DNA of 64,000 bases from Sediminibacterium sp. UBA657 (GCA_002299885.1 DBOB01000016.1:1-64000), one strand, 5' to 3'. Shown: positions 43,072 through 52,074, counted from the first letter of the stretch. The notes: generated from the letters alone by a model not told the origin. Translations and numbers: made by a program.

Positions 43072-44097
43072 ATGGGCTTATTTAACTTTTTCACCCAAGA
43101 GATTGCAATGGACTTGGGCACCGCAAATACACTGATCATCCACAATGATGAAGTAGTCGTGAACGAACCTTCAATTATTGCCTTAAACAGGAATAATATG
43201 AAAGAGGTTTTAGGTGTTGGGAAAAAGGCATTGTTGATGCATGAAAAAACACACGAAAGCATTAAAACAGTTCGTCCATTAAAGGATGGTGTAATCGCCG
43301 ACTTCAACGCTGCGGAATTAATGATTCGCGAGTTGATGAAAATGATTTATCCAAAAAAACCATTGTTTCCTCCAAGTTGGAGAATGGTGATTTGTATTCC
43401 ATCTTCCATTACTGAAGTAGAAAAAAGAGCGGTGCGTGATAGTGCAGAACAAGCAGGCGCAAAAGAAGTTTACATGATTCACGAACCTATGGCTGCTGCA
43501 TTGGGTATTGGTATTGATGTAGAAGAGCCAGTTGGAAATATGATTATTGATATTGGAGGTGGTACAACAGGTATCACTGTGATTGCATTAGCAGGTATTG
43601 TTTGTGATCAAAGTATTCGTGTTGCTGGTGATGAATTTACTGCTGATATCATGGAAGCATTGAGACGTTACCATAGTTTATTAATTGGTGAGCGTACTGC
43701 AGAACAAATTAAAATTCATGTGGGTGCTGCATTAAAAGATTTAGACAACCCGCCAGAAGATATGCCAGTAAATGGTAGAGACTTAGTGACAGGTATTCCA
43801 AAACAAATCATGGTCTCTTACCAAGAAGTGGCAGAGGCATTAGATAAAAGTATTTTCAAAATCGAAGAAGCTATCTTAAAAGCTTTAGAGACCACACCTC
43901 CAGAACTCGCTGCAGATATCTATCGTAGAGGTTTATACATTACAGGCGGTGGTTCACTTTTAAGAGGTTTGGATAAAAGATTAAGTGCAAAAATTAAATT
44001 ACCAGTTCATGTAGCCGACGATCCGTTAAAGAGTGTTGTGCGTGGAACAGGGATTGCATTGAAAAACTACCAACGTTTTCCATTTATTATGAGATAA
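43072..44097 (+). CDS. mreB: Rod-shape actin homolog MreB
   Basis: 341 residues, canonical MreB. It polymerises on the inner face of the membrane and guides lateral wall synthesis. Actin-fold nucleotide motifs are visible: phosphate 1 MDLGTANTLI, PSIIALNRNN, connect and phosphate 2 IDIGGGTTGITVIAL, and adenosine loop YITGGGSLLRGLDKRL. The N-terminus MGLFNFFTQEIAMDLG includes a short amphipathic segment for membrane contact. It opens the five-gene cell-shape cluster. The next gene, mreC, starts 7 bases after the stop. The 117-base upstream gap holds GATTTTTG, a one-mismatch -7 element, near 43029. Confidence 0.97.
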   Translation: MGLFNFFTQEIAMDLGTANTLIIHNDEVVVNEPSIIALNRNNMKEVLGVGKKALLMHEKTHESIKTVRPLKDGVIADFNAAELMIRELMKMIYPKKPLFPPSWRMVICIPSSITEVEKRAVRDSAEQAGAKEVYMIHEPMAAALGIGIDVEEPVGNMIIDIGGGTTGITVIALAGIVCDQSIRVAGDEFTADIMEALRRYHSLLIGERTAEQIKIHVGAALKDLDNPPEDMPVNGRDLVTGIPKQIMVSYQEVAEALDKSIFKIEEAILKALETTPPELAADIYRRGLYITGGGSLLRGLDKRLSAKIKLPVHVADDPLKSVVRGTGIALKNYQRFPFIMR

Positions 44098-44103
44098 TAC
44101 CTA

Positions 44104-44958
44104 ATGAAGAATATCATTGGCTTTATACGACAGAACTTCACTTTTTTTAGCTTCCTGATACTTCAGATTGTATCGTTGGTCATGTTGTCTTCTTACAGCA
44201 AATCACACGAAACTTTTTTTGGCAATTGGAATAATGCCGTTGCTGGAAATGTGAATTCCTATTACAATGAATGGGCTTACTTTTTTGATTTAAAAGCAAC
44301 CAACGCAAAATTAGTGGCAGAAAATGTCGCGCTTAGAAATGAACTTGCTCAAAACTTTGTGCCTTATGACACGAGTGTAAAATCCGGTACTTTAATTTTA
44401 AGAAAAGATAGTTTAGAAAAAATTAGAAAATTCTTTTACTACCCGGCCAAAGTAGTGGGTAATAGTTTTACACTTCAAAAAAATTATATCACCATTGAAC
44501 GCGGTTCTTTAGAAGGTGTGAAAAAAGACATGGCTGCTATAAGTCCTGATGGATCCATTGTTGGTGTGGTGGTAGAAGTAAATGAGCACTATAGTAAAAT
44601 TATGAGCTTATTACATCGCAATAGTAAAGTAAGTGCGATGTTGAAAAGAGATCGTATTGCTGGTAGTATAGAATGGGATGGAATGAGTCCAGATATTTTA
44701 TTGTTAAAAAATATTTCTAAAAGTGCTTTACCAAAAATTGGTGATACAGTTTTGACAAGTCCTTACTCTTCTAGCTTCCCAGCGCAATTGATGATTGGTA
44801 GGGTAGCAAGTATCGTCAAGGACCCTTCTAGCAACTTCTTGACTTTAAATATTAAATCTGCCACCAATTTTTACAATTTAGAATTTGTATACTTGGTTGA
44901 AAATAAAAGAATGGAAGCTCAATCCGATATAGAGCAAAAGGGGGAAGGCAATGAATAA
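44104..44958 (+). CDS. mreC: Rod shape-determining protein MreC
   Basis: 284 residues. One N-terminal membrane span (about 12-30), a coiled coil (about 55-80, LKATNAKLVAENVALRNELAQ-like heptads) and the periplasmic beta-domains with NYITIERGSLEGVKKDMAAISPDG, VGVVVEVNEHYSKIMSLLHRNSKVSAML and SSFPAQLMIGRV, all typical of MreC. It links MreB to the PBP2-RodA synthase in the elongasome. The stop overlaps the mreD start by 8 bases, so translation is likely coupled. Length is within the family range. Confidence 0.93.
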   Translation: MKNIIGFIRQNFTFFSFLILQIVSLVMLSSYSKSHETFFGNWNNAVAGNVNSYYNEWAYFFDLKATNAKLVAENVALRNELAQNFVPYDTSVKSGTLILRKDSLEKIRKFFYYPAKVVGNSFTLQKNYITIERGSLEGVKKDMAAISPDGSIVGVVVEVNEHYSKIMSLLHRNSKVSAMLKRDRIAGSIEWDGMSPDILLLKNISKSALPKIGDTVLTSPYSSSFPAQLMIGRVASIVKDPSSNFLTLNIKSATNFYNLEFVYLVENKRMEAQSDIEQKGEGNE

Positions 44959-45472
44959 TATCTTAAAAAATAGCGTCAGATTTATACTCTTCTTATTGAT
45001 ACAGATTATCATTTTGAACGAGATCCCGCCTATCCACCAATTTATTACCCCTTATTTGTATTTTATTTTTATCCTTTGGCTGCCATTTGGCACTAACAGA
45101 ATAACAACAACATTATTGGGTTTTGTCCTTGGATATACATTAGACATGTTTACCAATACCCCTGGTCTTCATGCAGCAGCAGCTACATTGATTGGTTACC
45201 TTAGACCAACTATTTTAAATCTTCTTTTGGCACAAGAACTATCAGAGGAATTAACCAAGGAGCCAAGCATTGGAACCATGGGATGGGGACCATTTACATT
45301 TTATATATTTTCACTTACGTTTATACACCACTTTTATTTAGTGTTATTAGAGTGGTTGCAATTTGGCAACTTTAGCTATTTTATAGGAAAAGTATTTTTC
45401 ACAACCGGGATGAGTATGCTATTAATTTTATTAGTAGAGCTCTTACTGAACAGAAGGAAGCTAAAAAGATAA
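44951..45472 (+). CDS. mreD: Rod shape-determining membrane protein MreD
   Basis: 173 residues with five to six hydrophobic helices and little outside the membrane, as in MreD. The assignment rests mainly on position between mreC and the PBP2 gene plus topology; the family is poorly conserved in sequence. GFVLGYTLDMFTNTPGLHAAAATLIGYLRP in the middle resembles the recurring GLxxDxxxxxxxGxxAxxxxxxxY pattern of MreD. It overlaps mreC by 8 bases and is followed by mrdA after 3 bases. Confidence 0.9.
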   Translation: MNNILKNSVRFILFLLIQIIILNEIPPIHQFITPYLYFIFILWLPFGTNRITTTLLGFVLGYTLDMFTNTPGLHAAAATLIGYLRPTILNLLLAQELSEELTKEPSIGTMGWGPFTFYIFSLTFIHHFYLVLLEWLQFGNFSYFIGKVFFTTGMSMLLILLVELLLNRRKLKR

Positions 45473-45475
45473 TAC

Positions 45476-47554
45476 ATGTCAGTATACAATCAGAATCGAG
45501 GCGGTATTATTCAAATCATCATTGGCACTATTTTTTTTCTGATTGTGGCTCAATTGGTGAGTCTTCAAGTGGTTTCTAATAAATACAAATTAGCTGCAGA
45601 CAACAATGCCATTTTTAGAAAGATCATTTACCCAGACCGTGGCATCATTTACGACAGAAAAAAGAGAGCCCTCTTAGAAAATACCATTAGTTACGACTTA
45701 GTGGTGATACCTAACGAAGCTAAAGGGGTCGATACGGCTGCATTATGCAATATCCTTCATATTGATAAAGCAGAATACAGCAAAAGAATTGTGGAAGCAA
45801 TCATTAAAAATACAAGGGTAAAAGCGGGTGTATTTGAACCTTTTTTAATGCCTGAGATTTACGCACAATTAAACGAAAACTTATATCGATTCCCTGGTTT
45901 TTCTTTATCCGAACGTTCCATCAGAAGCTATCCTTATAATACGGCCGCACTTGTTTTGGGCTATGTAGCAGAAGTGGATGTGAAATTTTTAAAAGAGCAT
46001 GAATCAGAAGGTTATGAGATGGGCGATTATGCAGGCATGATCGGATTAGAAAAAAATTACGAAACGGTTTTGATGGGTCAAAGAGGTGTTAAGCGTTTTT
46101 TACGAGATAATAAAGGAAAGATACAAGGGCCATATGAAAAAGGCGAATTTGATACAGTCGCTGTTGCAGGAAAAAATTTATATACAAGCATTGATGTACA
46201 AGTACAACAACTTGCAGAAAAATTATTGCAAAATAAAATAGGAAGTGCCGTTGCAATCAATCCAAAAACAGGTGGCGTCATTGCGATGGCTTCTAGTCCA
46301 AGCTATAATCCAAATTTATTAACAGGCAGTCAAAGAAGAAAAACAATTGGCAGGTTGCTATTAGATACGGCAAGACCTATCTACAATCGCGCGATCAAAG
46401 GACAATATCCACCTGGATCTACTTTTAAACCTTTAGGCGCCTTAATTGCATTAGACGAGGGCTTGATCACGCCCAATTACGGCTACAATTGTTTTGGATC
46501 TTATGGGGCATGTGGTGATCCAAGAAAATGTGAACACCATAATGCAGGACATGCTGCTAATCTACAATTAGCATTGGCTTATTCTTGTAATTCTTATTTC
46601 TTACAGGTATTTAGAATGGCCATTGACAATCCAAAATATAAATCAGCTAAAGAAGGCTATCTAAAGTGGAAAGAATACATGAACGCTTTTGGATTTGGAC
46701 GTAAACTTGGTATTGACTTGCCAAGTGAAAACAAAGCAAATATTCCTGACACAGCGCGATACAATAAAGACTTTGGGAATCCAAAGTATTGGAATAGCTG
46801 TTATATGTTGACCCTAGGTATTGGCCAAGATAGAATGACCGCAACACCTTTGCAATTAGCCAATTCAATGGCATTTATTGCCAATGGAGGTTATTATTAT
46901 ACGCCCCATTTTGTAGATAGTATTGAATCCGAGACAGAAGATGAAGCAGCACAATTAGCACAGTTTAGAAAAAAACAAAAAATAACAAAAATTCCAAAGG
47001 AATATTTTGATGTCATAAAGGAAGGTATGCATGATGTGACTGTATATGGTACTGCGGCATTCATTAAAGTACCTGGTCACGAATACTGTGCAAAAACTGG
47101 AACAGCACAAAATCCGCACGGAAAAAACCACTCCTTATTTGTTTGCTTTGCACCAAAAGACAATCCTAAAATTGCAGTTGCTGTCATAGTAGAAAATGCA
47201 GGATACGGATCTACTTGGGCGGGACCAATTGGTGGATTATTGATGGAACAATATTTAAATGACACCCTCACTAAGGAAAGTCAATTGAAAGCGGATAACC
47301 TAGCTCAAGTTGATTTAATGCCACAAGCCATAAAGAATTGGTATGTGCAAAATAATAAGTCTGCCTACCTCACACCTATCGAATACAATAACGATGAGTT
47401 GTCAGACGTTTGGGATATGGAGATGTTAGCAGAAGGTGTGGTGAAAACAAAAACAAAAGATACAGCCCCTCCTGCCCCATTACCAAATACAGATAAAACG
47501 AATAAGGATAGCTTACTTCCAATTACGGATAAAAAGAAAAAGCTCAATCCATAA
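45476..47554 (+). CDS. mrdA: Penicillin-binding protein 2 (elongasome transpeptidase)
   Basis: 692 residues: one N-terminal membrane span (about 9-29), a pedestal domain beginning near IYPDRGIIYDRKKRALLEN, and the transpeptidase domain. Active-site motifs are S315-T-F-K (PGSTFKPLGAL), S370-C-N and K540-T-G (CAKTGTAQNP). It cross-links peptidoglycan for side-wall growth together with RodA, the next gene, and is a beta-lactam target. The last ~40 residues (TKTKDTAPPAPLPNTDKTN and on) are a Pro/Lys/Asp-rich disordered tail not part of the fold. Spacing of 3 bases on both sides marks one operon. Confidence 0.96.
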   Translation: MSVYNQNRGGIIQIIIGTIFFLIVAQLVSLQVVSNKYKLAADNNAIFRKIIYPDRGIIYDRKKRALLENTISYDLVVIPNEAKGVDTAALCNILHIDKAEYSKRIVEAIIKNTRVKAGVFEPFLMPEIYAQLNENLYRFPGFSLSERSIRSYPYNTAALVLGYVAEVDVKFLKEHESEGYEMGDYAGMIGLEKNYETVLMGQRGVKRFLRDNKGKIQGPYEKGEFDTVAVAGKNLYTSIDVQVQQLAEKLLQNKIGSAVAINPKTGGVIAMASSPSYNPNLLTGSQRRKTIGRLLLDTARPIYNRAIKGQYPPGSTFKPLGALIALDEGLITPNYGYNCFGSYGACGDPRKCEHHNAGHAANLQLALAYSCNSYFLQVFRMAIDNPKYKSAKEGYLKWKEYMNAFGFGRKLGIDLPSENKANIPDTARYNKDFGNPKYWNSCYMLTLGIGQDRMTATPLQLANSMAFIANGGYYYTPHFVDSIESETEDEAAQLAQFRKKQKITKIPKEYFDVIKEGMHDVTVYGTAAFIKVPGHEYCAKTGTAQNPHGKNHSLFVCFAPKDNPKIAVAVIVENAGYGSTWAGPIGGLLMEQYLNDTLTKESQLKADNLAQVDLMPQAIKNWYVQNNKSAYLTPIEYNNDELSDVWDMEMLAEGVVKTKTKDTAPPAPLPNTDKTNKDSLLPITDKKKKLNP

Positions 47555-47557
47555 ACT

Positions 47558-48907
47558 ATGTCATCCAACTACGATAATAATTTTTCTAAAGGCACAGATC
47601 TTGCTGTGATTGTTTTATATATGCTCATGGCCTGTATTGGTATCCTTGCTATTTTCATGGTTGAATACAATCCTAATACCGATTGGGCAACAAGTTTCAT
47701 AAGTGGAAAAACGAGCAATAGTAAACAATTCTTTTTTTTAATTTTTTGTTCCTTTGTCGCCATTTTTATTTTATTAGTAGACAGTAAAGTTTTTACTGCC
47801 TTGGCAAATATCTTATTTGCAAGTGGTCTCTTATTAATGTTGGCCACCTTTGTGATCGGAAAAGAAATCAATGGATCCAAAAGTTGGATACCCATTGCAG
47901 GTGGATTTAATTTACAACCAGCCGAATTGTGTAAAATTTTTACCGCACTTGCTTTAGCTAAATTTATCTCTAGACCAGAAACCGATTTTACAAAAATTCA
48001 ATCTCATTTAATAGCTGGGGCCATGATTGCTATGCCAGCAATACTATCCATTGGTCAACATGAACTAGGTTTAGCTTTAGTATATAGTGCATTTATTTTT
48101 GCCATGTACAGAGAAGGCTTGCCACCATTTATACTCATTATTTTATTGTCCTTTGCAATACTTGTGATAGCAACCTTATTAGTAGAACCAACGCTATTAG
48201 CAATCATTTTATCTGTGATTGCAGGACTCATTTTATTGTATTTAGGCAAACGTTTAAAACGCAATAAACAACTCATTATAATTATTATAGGTATTTGGAT
48301 GGTTTGTGTTGGCACAGTTCGTTTTGCAGTACCCTATATTTTTAATAATGTTTTAGAATGCTATCAAACAACAAGAATTTATAGCATGGTTGGAAAAGAG
48401 TACGATTGTGGTTTGAATCAAAAAGCAGCAGCTAGTTTTGTTGAAAGTGGGAAAAAAAGTAGAAAGCCAGATGACTACAATGTGAAGCAAAGTAAAATCG
48501 CCATTGGCTCTGGTGGATTTTGGGGAAGGGGATTTTTAAAAGGAACACAAACCAGGGGCAAATATGTACCTGAGCAAAATACAGATTTTATTTTCACATC
48601 TATTGGAGAAGCTTTTGGATTTGTAGGCACATTTACCTTTTTAGGATTGTATTTGTTTTTCTTATTTAGATTAATCCGTATCGCTGAGCGACAAAGAAGT
48701 ACTTTTTCTAGAGTCTATGCTTATAGCGTTGTGGGGATTTTCTTTTTTCATATTGCAGTCAATATCAGCATGACCATTGGTTTGTTCCCAGTAGTGGGTA
48801 TCCCATTGCCGTTGATCAGTTATGGCGGATCCTCTTTACTTACATTTACTGCTTTGGTATTTATTTTACTAAGATTAGACGCAGATAGACAAATGGTACT
48901 TCGATAA
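47558..48907 (+). CDS. rodA: SEDS peptidoglycan polymerase RodA
   Basis: 449 residues with about ten membrane spans. SEDS marks are KEINGSKSWIPIAGGFNLQPAELCKI split across residues ~104-129, the periplasmic QSKIAIGSGGFWGRGFLKGTQT, VPEQNTDFIFTSIGEAFGF with the functionally key aspartate, and GLFPVVGIPLPLISYGGSSLL near the end. It is the glycosyltransferase partner of PBP2 in the elongasome. The loop around residues 265-310, between membrane spans, is longer than in proteobacterial RodA (about 370-430 residues overall) and contains cysteines (ECYQTTR, EYDCGLN). Fourth gene downstream of mreB in the shape operon. Confidence 0.95.
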   Translation: MSSNYDNNFSKGTDLAVIVLYMLMACIGILAIFMVEYNPNTDWATSFISGKTSNSKQFFFLIFCSFVAIFILLVDSKVFTALANILFASGLLLMLATFVIGKEINGSKSWIPIAGGFNLQPAELCKIFTALALAKFISRPETDFTKIQSHLIAGAMIAMPAILSIGQHELGLALVYSAFIFAMYREGLPPFILIILLSFAILVIATLLVEPTLLAIILSVIAGLILLYLGKRLKRNKQLIIIIIGIWMVCVGTVRFAVPYIFNNVLECYQTTRIYSMVGKEYDCGLNQKAAASFVESGKKSRKPDDYNVKQSKIAIGSGGFWGRGFLKGTQTRGKYVPEQNTDFIFTSIGEAFGFVGTFTFLGLYLFFLFRLIRIAERQRSTFSRVYAYSVVGIFFFHIAVNISMTIGLFPVVGIPLPLISYGGSSLLTFTALVFILLRLDADRQMVLR

Positions 48908-48910
48908 TTG

Positions 48911-48918
48911 TATTTTTG
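48911..48918 (+). promoter_or_regulatory. Putative -7 element TATTTTTG for the MBL gene after rodA
   Basis: Matches TAnnTTTG, begins 4 bases after the rodA stop and ends 4 bases before the ATG at 48923. It predicts an independent leaderless transcript and argues against the TTG at 48908. Confidence 0.5.
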
Positions 48919-48922
48919 CAAC

Positions 48923-49675
48923 ATGCGTATTCATCCATTATCAGAAGGCAGTTTTAGTATTGATCAAACCAAGGTATTTGTTCCATTTGATACCCAAAGA
49001 GAACAAATACAAGACCGTCCCAAAGGAAGCATTCTTGTAGAAATTCAGCCATTCGTAGTCATTACGGAAAAGGATATCATTTTATTGGATACAGGCTTGG
49101 GGTATATGAACGCACAAGGTGTATTGCAAATTCACGAAAATTTAATGGCCATTGGAATCAATCCAAGTTCAGTGACAAAAGTATTTATGAGTCACTTACA
49201 TAAGGACCACGCAGGTGGAATGAGTTATGTTGATGTGGTATCTAAAGAACGTTATGTAAGTTTCCCTTACGCCACTTACTACGTTCAAAAAAGAGAATTC
49301 GATTTGGCCTTGACCAATCCAACCGCCTCTTATATTAAAGAACAATTTGAATTCTTAGAAGATTTTTCAAAAGTAGTTTGGCTAACCGATGACCAAGGTA
49401 TCATTGATGATAGTATTCATTATTTGCTCACAGGTGGACATTGTCCTTACCATCAAGTGGCCTGGATTAAAGAGGACGGGGAGCAGTTTTTCTTTGGTGC
49501 AGATGTAGCGCCTCAATTACAACAACTTAAATCAAAGTTTGTTGCCAAATATGATATGGATGGAAAATTAGCCATGGAATGGAGACAAAAATGGTGGGAA
49601 CAAGGACAAGAGGAAGGATGGCAATTTGCATTTTACCATGACATCAAACATCCATTGCTCAAAGCAAGCAAGTAG
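48923..49675 (+). CDS. Metallo-beta-lactamase-fold hydrolase
   Basis: 250 residues from the ATG at 48923. The metal motif SHLHKDH spans residues 90-96 (H91, H93, D95, H96), with later ligands in TGGHCPYH and FFGADVAPQ. An early LLDTGLGY strand is typical of the fold. The spacing and the large helical insert around ALTNPTASYIKEQFEFLEDF resemble the lactonase/AhlD-like and quinolone-degrading MBL groups more than glyoxalase II. Substrate unknown. It is close behind rodA, but a -7 element in the gap suggests it is transcribed on its own, so a role in cell shape should not be assumed. Confidence 0.85.
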   Translation: MRIHPLSEGSFSIDQTKVFVPFDTQREQIQDRPKGSILVEIQPFVVITEKDIILLDTGLGYMNAQGVLQIHENLMAIGINPSSVTKVFMSHLHKDHAGGMSYVDVVSKERYVSFPYATYYVQKREFDLALTNPTASYIKEQFEFLEDFSKVVWLTDDQGIIDDSIHYLLTGGHCPYHQVAWIKEDGEQFFFGADVAPQLQQLKSKFVAKYDMDGKLAMEWRQKWWEQGQEEGWQFAFYHDIKHPLLKASK

Positions 49676-49690
49676 GTTGAATTAGTATAC

Positions 49691-50293
49691 TTAAATAGCG
49701 CCCTGGTCTTTCCATTGCCATAAATGCAAACAGGCATAACTGCTATAGGGTGAATACTTGCTTGAAATAGCCAACATCTTGGTATGCAATTCCTTCTTAG
49801 TCTCATATTTTATTTTGTACAAACGGATCATGGCTTGTTGAATACCTAAGTCATCCACGGCAAAGACATCTTCTTGACCCAGACTAAATAACATCAACAT
49901 TTGGACGGTCCATTTACCAACTCCTTTAATCTGCGTTAACAAATCAATGATGGCATCTGGCTTCATAGCATACAATTGCTTATCGGTGATCTTATTTGCA
50001 ATAAAAAATTCAGCTACATTTTGGATATAATGCACTTTAGATTGACTCAATCCTATAGATCTAAGTTGGTCATTTGTACAATTTAATACCTGTTCGCAAC
50101 TAGGCTCTTTGCCCTCAAATAAAGCTAAAAAACGACTAAATATGATAGCTGCCACTTTTGTACTCAATTGCTGGCTAATGATACTTGCCATCAAACGAAC
50201 AGGGGTGTTTTTCCTTTTTTTGATTGTATGATTCGCCTGATTTAATAAAGGCCCGAGTTTTTTATCTTTAATTAAATGTAGTTGGTACTCCAT
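49691..50293 (-). CDS. DNA-3-methyladenine glycosylase, AlkA-like (HhH-GPD)
   Basis: 200 residues, the short AlkA form without the N-terminal domain of E. coli AlkA. Removes alkylated bases from DNA to start base excision repair. Seen: SIISQQLSTKVAAIIFSRF, the helix-hairpin-helix IKGVGKWTVQMLML (about 122-135), and VFAVDDLGIQQAM where D148 matches the catalytic aspartate of the family. No iron-sulfur cysteine cluster follows, unlike nth. Convergent with the MBL gene, divergent from the DUF4440 gene. TTAATTTG, one mismatch from the -7 consensus, is just upstream. Confidence 0.92.
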   Translation of the reverse strand: MEYQLHLIKDKKLGPLLNQANHTIKKRKNTPVRLMASIISQQLSTKVAAIIFSRFLALFEGKEPSCEQVLNCTNDQLRSIGLSQSKVHYIQNVAEFFIANKITDKQLYAMKPDAIIDLLTQIKGVGKWTVQMLMLFSLGQEDVFAVDDLGIQQAMIRLYKIKYETKKELHTKMLAISSKYSPYSSYACLHLWQWKDQGAI

Positions 50294-50327
50294 TGATGCA
50301 AATTAAGCTGAAATACTTATTTTGAGT

Positions 50328-50335
50328 TAAGTTTG
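50328..50335 (+). promoter_or_regulatory. Putative -7 element TAAGTTTG for the DUF4440 gene
   Basis: Matches TAnnTTTG, 20 bases before the ATG at 50356. Confidence 0.5.
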
Positions 50336-50355
50336 ATCCAACAAAACATAAAATC

Positions 50356-50781
50356 ATGGGAAAGAAAATACTTTTTTTGTTACTTGTGTTCATTTCACAA
50401 AATGCATTTACACAAAACAATGACAAAGAAGCAATTTTAAAGTTATTAGCTGCACAAGTAGAATTTTGGAATAAAGGTGATGTTAACCAATTCATGCATG
50501 GCTATTGGGAAAACGATAGTTTAATGTTTGTGGGTAAAGATGGCGTGACATACGGATACAATAAAACCTTAGCGAACTATAAAAAGAATTACCCTGATAA
50601 AGCCTATATGGGTACATTAAAATTTACACTGATTTCTGTAGAACCCCTCAATAAAGAATATTTTAGTGTCATTGGAAAATGGGAGCTTACCAGATCTGTA
50701 GGAAATGTGGGTGGGCACTATACCTTATTGCTAAAAAAAATAAATGGGCAATGGAAGATTATTTTAGACCATAGTAGCTAG
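50356..50781 (+). CDS. Secreted SnoaL-like/DUF4440 protein
   Basis: 141 residues: signal peptide of about 20 residues (MGKKILFLLLVFISQNAFTQ) and one NTF2-like domain. The pattern is that of DUF4440: an N-terminal helix EAILKLLAAQVEFWNKGDVNQFMHGYW, then strands with SLMFVGKDGVTYGYNKTLANYKKNYP and a C-terminal GGHYTLLLKKINGQWKIILDHSS. Such domains bind small ligands or act as isomerases; no catalytic residues can be named. It is exported, probably to the periplasm. Monocistronic, with a short hairpin at its stop codon shared with the convergent gene. Confidence 0.87.
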   Translation: MGKKILFLLLVFISQNAFTQNNDKEAILKLLAAQVEFWNKGDVNQFMHGYWENDSLMFVGKDGVTYGYNKTLANYKKNYPDKAYMGTLKFTLISVEPLNKEYFSVIGKWELTRSVGNVGGHYTLLLKKINGQWKIILDHSS

Positions 50782-50789
50782 AAGCTACT
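50773..50789. other. Short hairpin spanning convergent stop region
   Basis: AGTAGCT (50773-50779) pairs with AGCTACT (50783-50789), 3-base loop. It covers the DUF4440 stop codon and touches the stop of the opposite small gene. No T run, so termination would be weak. Confidence 0.4.
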
Positions 50790-51019
50790 TAATGCGAAAA
50801 ATCAATTGGGTCTTTCCAAGTTTTATAGAGTAAATAGAAGTACCCTGCTGAACTAAGTATTAAGAAAAAATAATACAAATAATTAAACCATTGCCAGTCT
50901 GCTTCTACAAAAGCATAGCCTAACATGATTCCTAATGTGGAATTGAGTCCCATCCATACCAGCGTAAAGCCAATGGTTCTGGAAATTCTATTTAAATAGG
51001 CCAATACTTCTGGATCCAT
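50789..51019 (-). CDS. Small two-span membrane protein coupled to the M23 peptidase gene
   Basis: 76 residues, not recognised. Two hydrophobic segments (about 15-35 and 43-64) with an aromatic-rich stretch (WQWFNYLYYFFLIL). The C-terminus is short and polar (WKDPIDFSH). Its ATG overlaps the stop of the M23 peptidase gene as TAATG, so ribosomes finishing the peptidase can restart here. That coupling suggests a related function, perhaps anchoring or modulating the peptidase, but there is no other support. Confidence 0.72.
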   Translation of the reverse strand: MDPEVLAYLNRISRTIGFTLVWMGLNSTLGIMLGYAFVEADWQWFNYLYYFFLILSSAGYFYLLYKTWKDPIDFSH

Positions 51020-51990
51020 TAGTCTAAGCTTTGTTTATTTGCTGCTGCTTCTTTTAATAATCGATCAAATTGCGCAGGGGTTAAATCATTATAGAAATAA
51101 TAGACAGGGTCTACTTTAGTACCTCTCTTAATTACTTCATAATGCAAATGCGGTCCAGTACTCTTGCCTGTACTTCCAACATATCCAATCACTTCTCCCC
51201 TTTTTATAGACTGTCCCACCCTTGCTATAACACGAACCATATGTGCATATAAAGTTTGAAAACCAAAGCCATGGTTGATGACTACTTTATTTCCATAGCC
51301 ATCCGTATTGAATCCAGCTATTTGCACCTCGCCATCAGCAGTCGCATAAATTGGAGTCCCAGTTGGAGCAGAGAAATCTAATCCTGCATGTAATCTTGAG
51401 TCTTTATAAAGTGGATCTATTCTATAACCAAATCCTGATGCAACACGTTTCAAATTTTTATTACTCACCGGCTGAATGGCTGGTATGGCTCTTAATAATT
51501 TTTCTTTGTTCTTAACCATCGCAGTAATTTCAGTAAAGGATTGGACTTGAAAAGACATCCTTAAACTTAAATTATTCAATTGGTTACGCATGTTTTCAAT
51601 CAAGGCTGTATTGGATAAACTTTGAATCAGTCTAATTTCATTTTTTGCCAACATTTCTTTTACCCTAGCACTATCTGGAATAGGCGTTGCTTCAAAAATT
51701 GAACGATATACGTCATTGTCTCTTTGTTCTAATTCCACCATTTGCAATTCCAATTGCTTCATACGTTCTTGCAAAACGGCATAGCTCTCTTTATATGCAG
51801 TATTTTGTTGTCTTAATAACCTTTCTTTTGGAGAGTCGATAAACTTAAATAAAATAGCTACAAAAAGGACACCCACTGCAAGTGACGCAATGACAAAACC
51901 AATGGTTTGCAAAAGCCTTACTTTAAGGGGCACTTCGATTTTTTCGAACCTTAGCGTATGGGTGTTAAAGAAATATTTTATTTTCTTCAT
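51019..51990 (-). CDS. Membrane-anchored M23-family peptidase (LytM domain)
   Basis: 323 residues: short cytoplasmic N-terminus, one membrane span (about 29-49), a periplasmic coiled coil (about 55-165), and a C-terminal LytM domain (about 185-300). The zinc set appears intact: H201 and D205 in RLHAGLDFSAP, and H283 in GPHLHYEV with H281 as catalytic histidine. It therefore may cut peptidoglycan cross-bridges rather than only activate amidases as degenerate EnvC-like proteins do. SGFGYRIDPLYK precedes the active site, as usual. Divergent from alaS. A TATCTTTG element lies upstream, predicting a ~70-base leader. Confidence 0.92.
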   Translation of the reverse strand: MKKIKYFFNTHTLRFEKIEVPLKVRLLQTIGFVIASLAVGVLFVAILFKFIDSPKERLLRQQNTAYKESYAVLQERMKQLELQMVELEQRDNDVYRSIFEATPIPDSARVKEMLAKNEIRLIQSLSNTALIENMRNQLNNLSLRMSFQVQSFTEITAMVKNKEKLLRAIPAIQPVSNKNLKRVASGFGYRIDPLYKDSRLHAGLDFSAPTGTPIYATADGEVQIAGFNTDGYGNKVVINHGFGFQTLYAHMVRVIARVGQSIKRGEVIGYVGSTGKSTGPHLHYEVIKRGTKVDPVYYFYNDLTPAQFDRLLKEAAANKQSLD

Positions 51991-52039
51991 GAAGCGTGAT
52001 TATTTGCCTTCTAAAGTCTCAAAAAAAGGCTCAAATGCT

Positions 52040-52047
52040 TACCTTTG
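52040..52047 (+). promoter_or_regulatory. Putative -7 element TACCTTTG for alaS
   Basis: Matches TAnnTTTG with a TTG at 52014-52016 (23 bases upstream) as a possible -33 element. Transcription would start near 52054, giving a leader of about 58 bases. Confidence 0.5.
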
Positions 52048-52066
52048 GGGACGATTAGAAACGCTA

Positions 52067-52074
52067 CAAAGATA
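52067..52074 (-). promoter_or_regulatory. Putative -7 element TATCTTTG for the M23 peptidase gene
   Basis: Minus-strand TATCTTTG matches TAnnTTTG. It lies downstream of the alaS -7 element on the opposite strand, so the two predicted promoters face each other across a few bases and their transcripts would overlap at the 5' ends. Confidence 0.4.
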
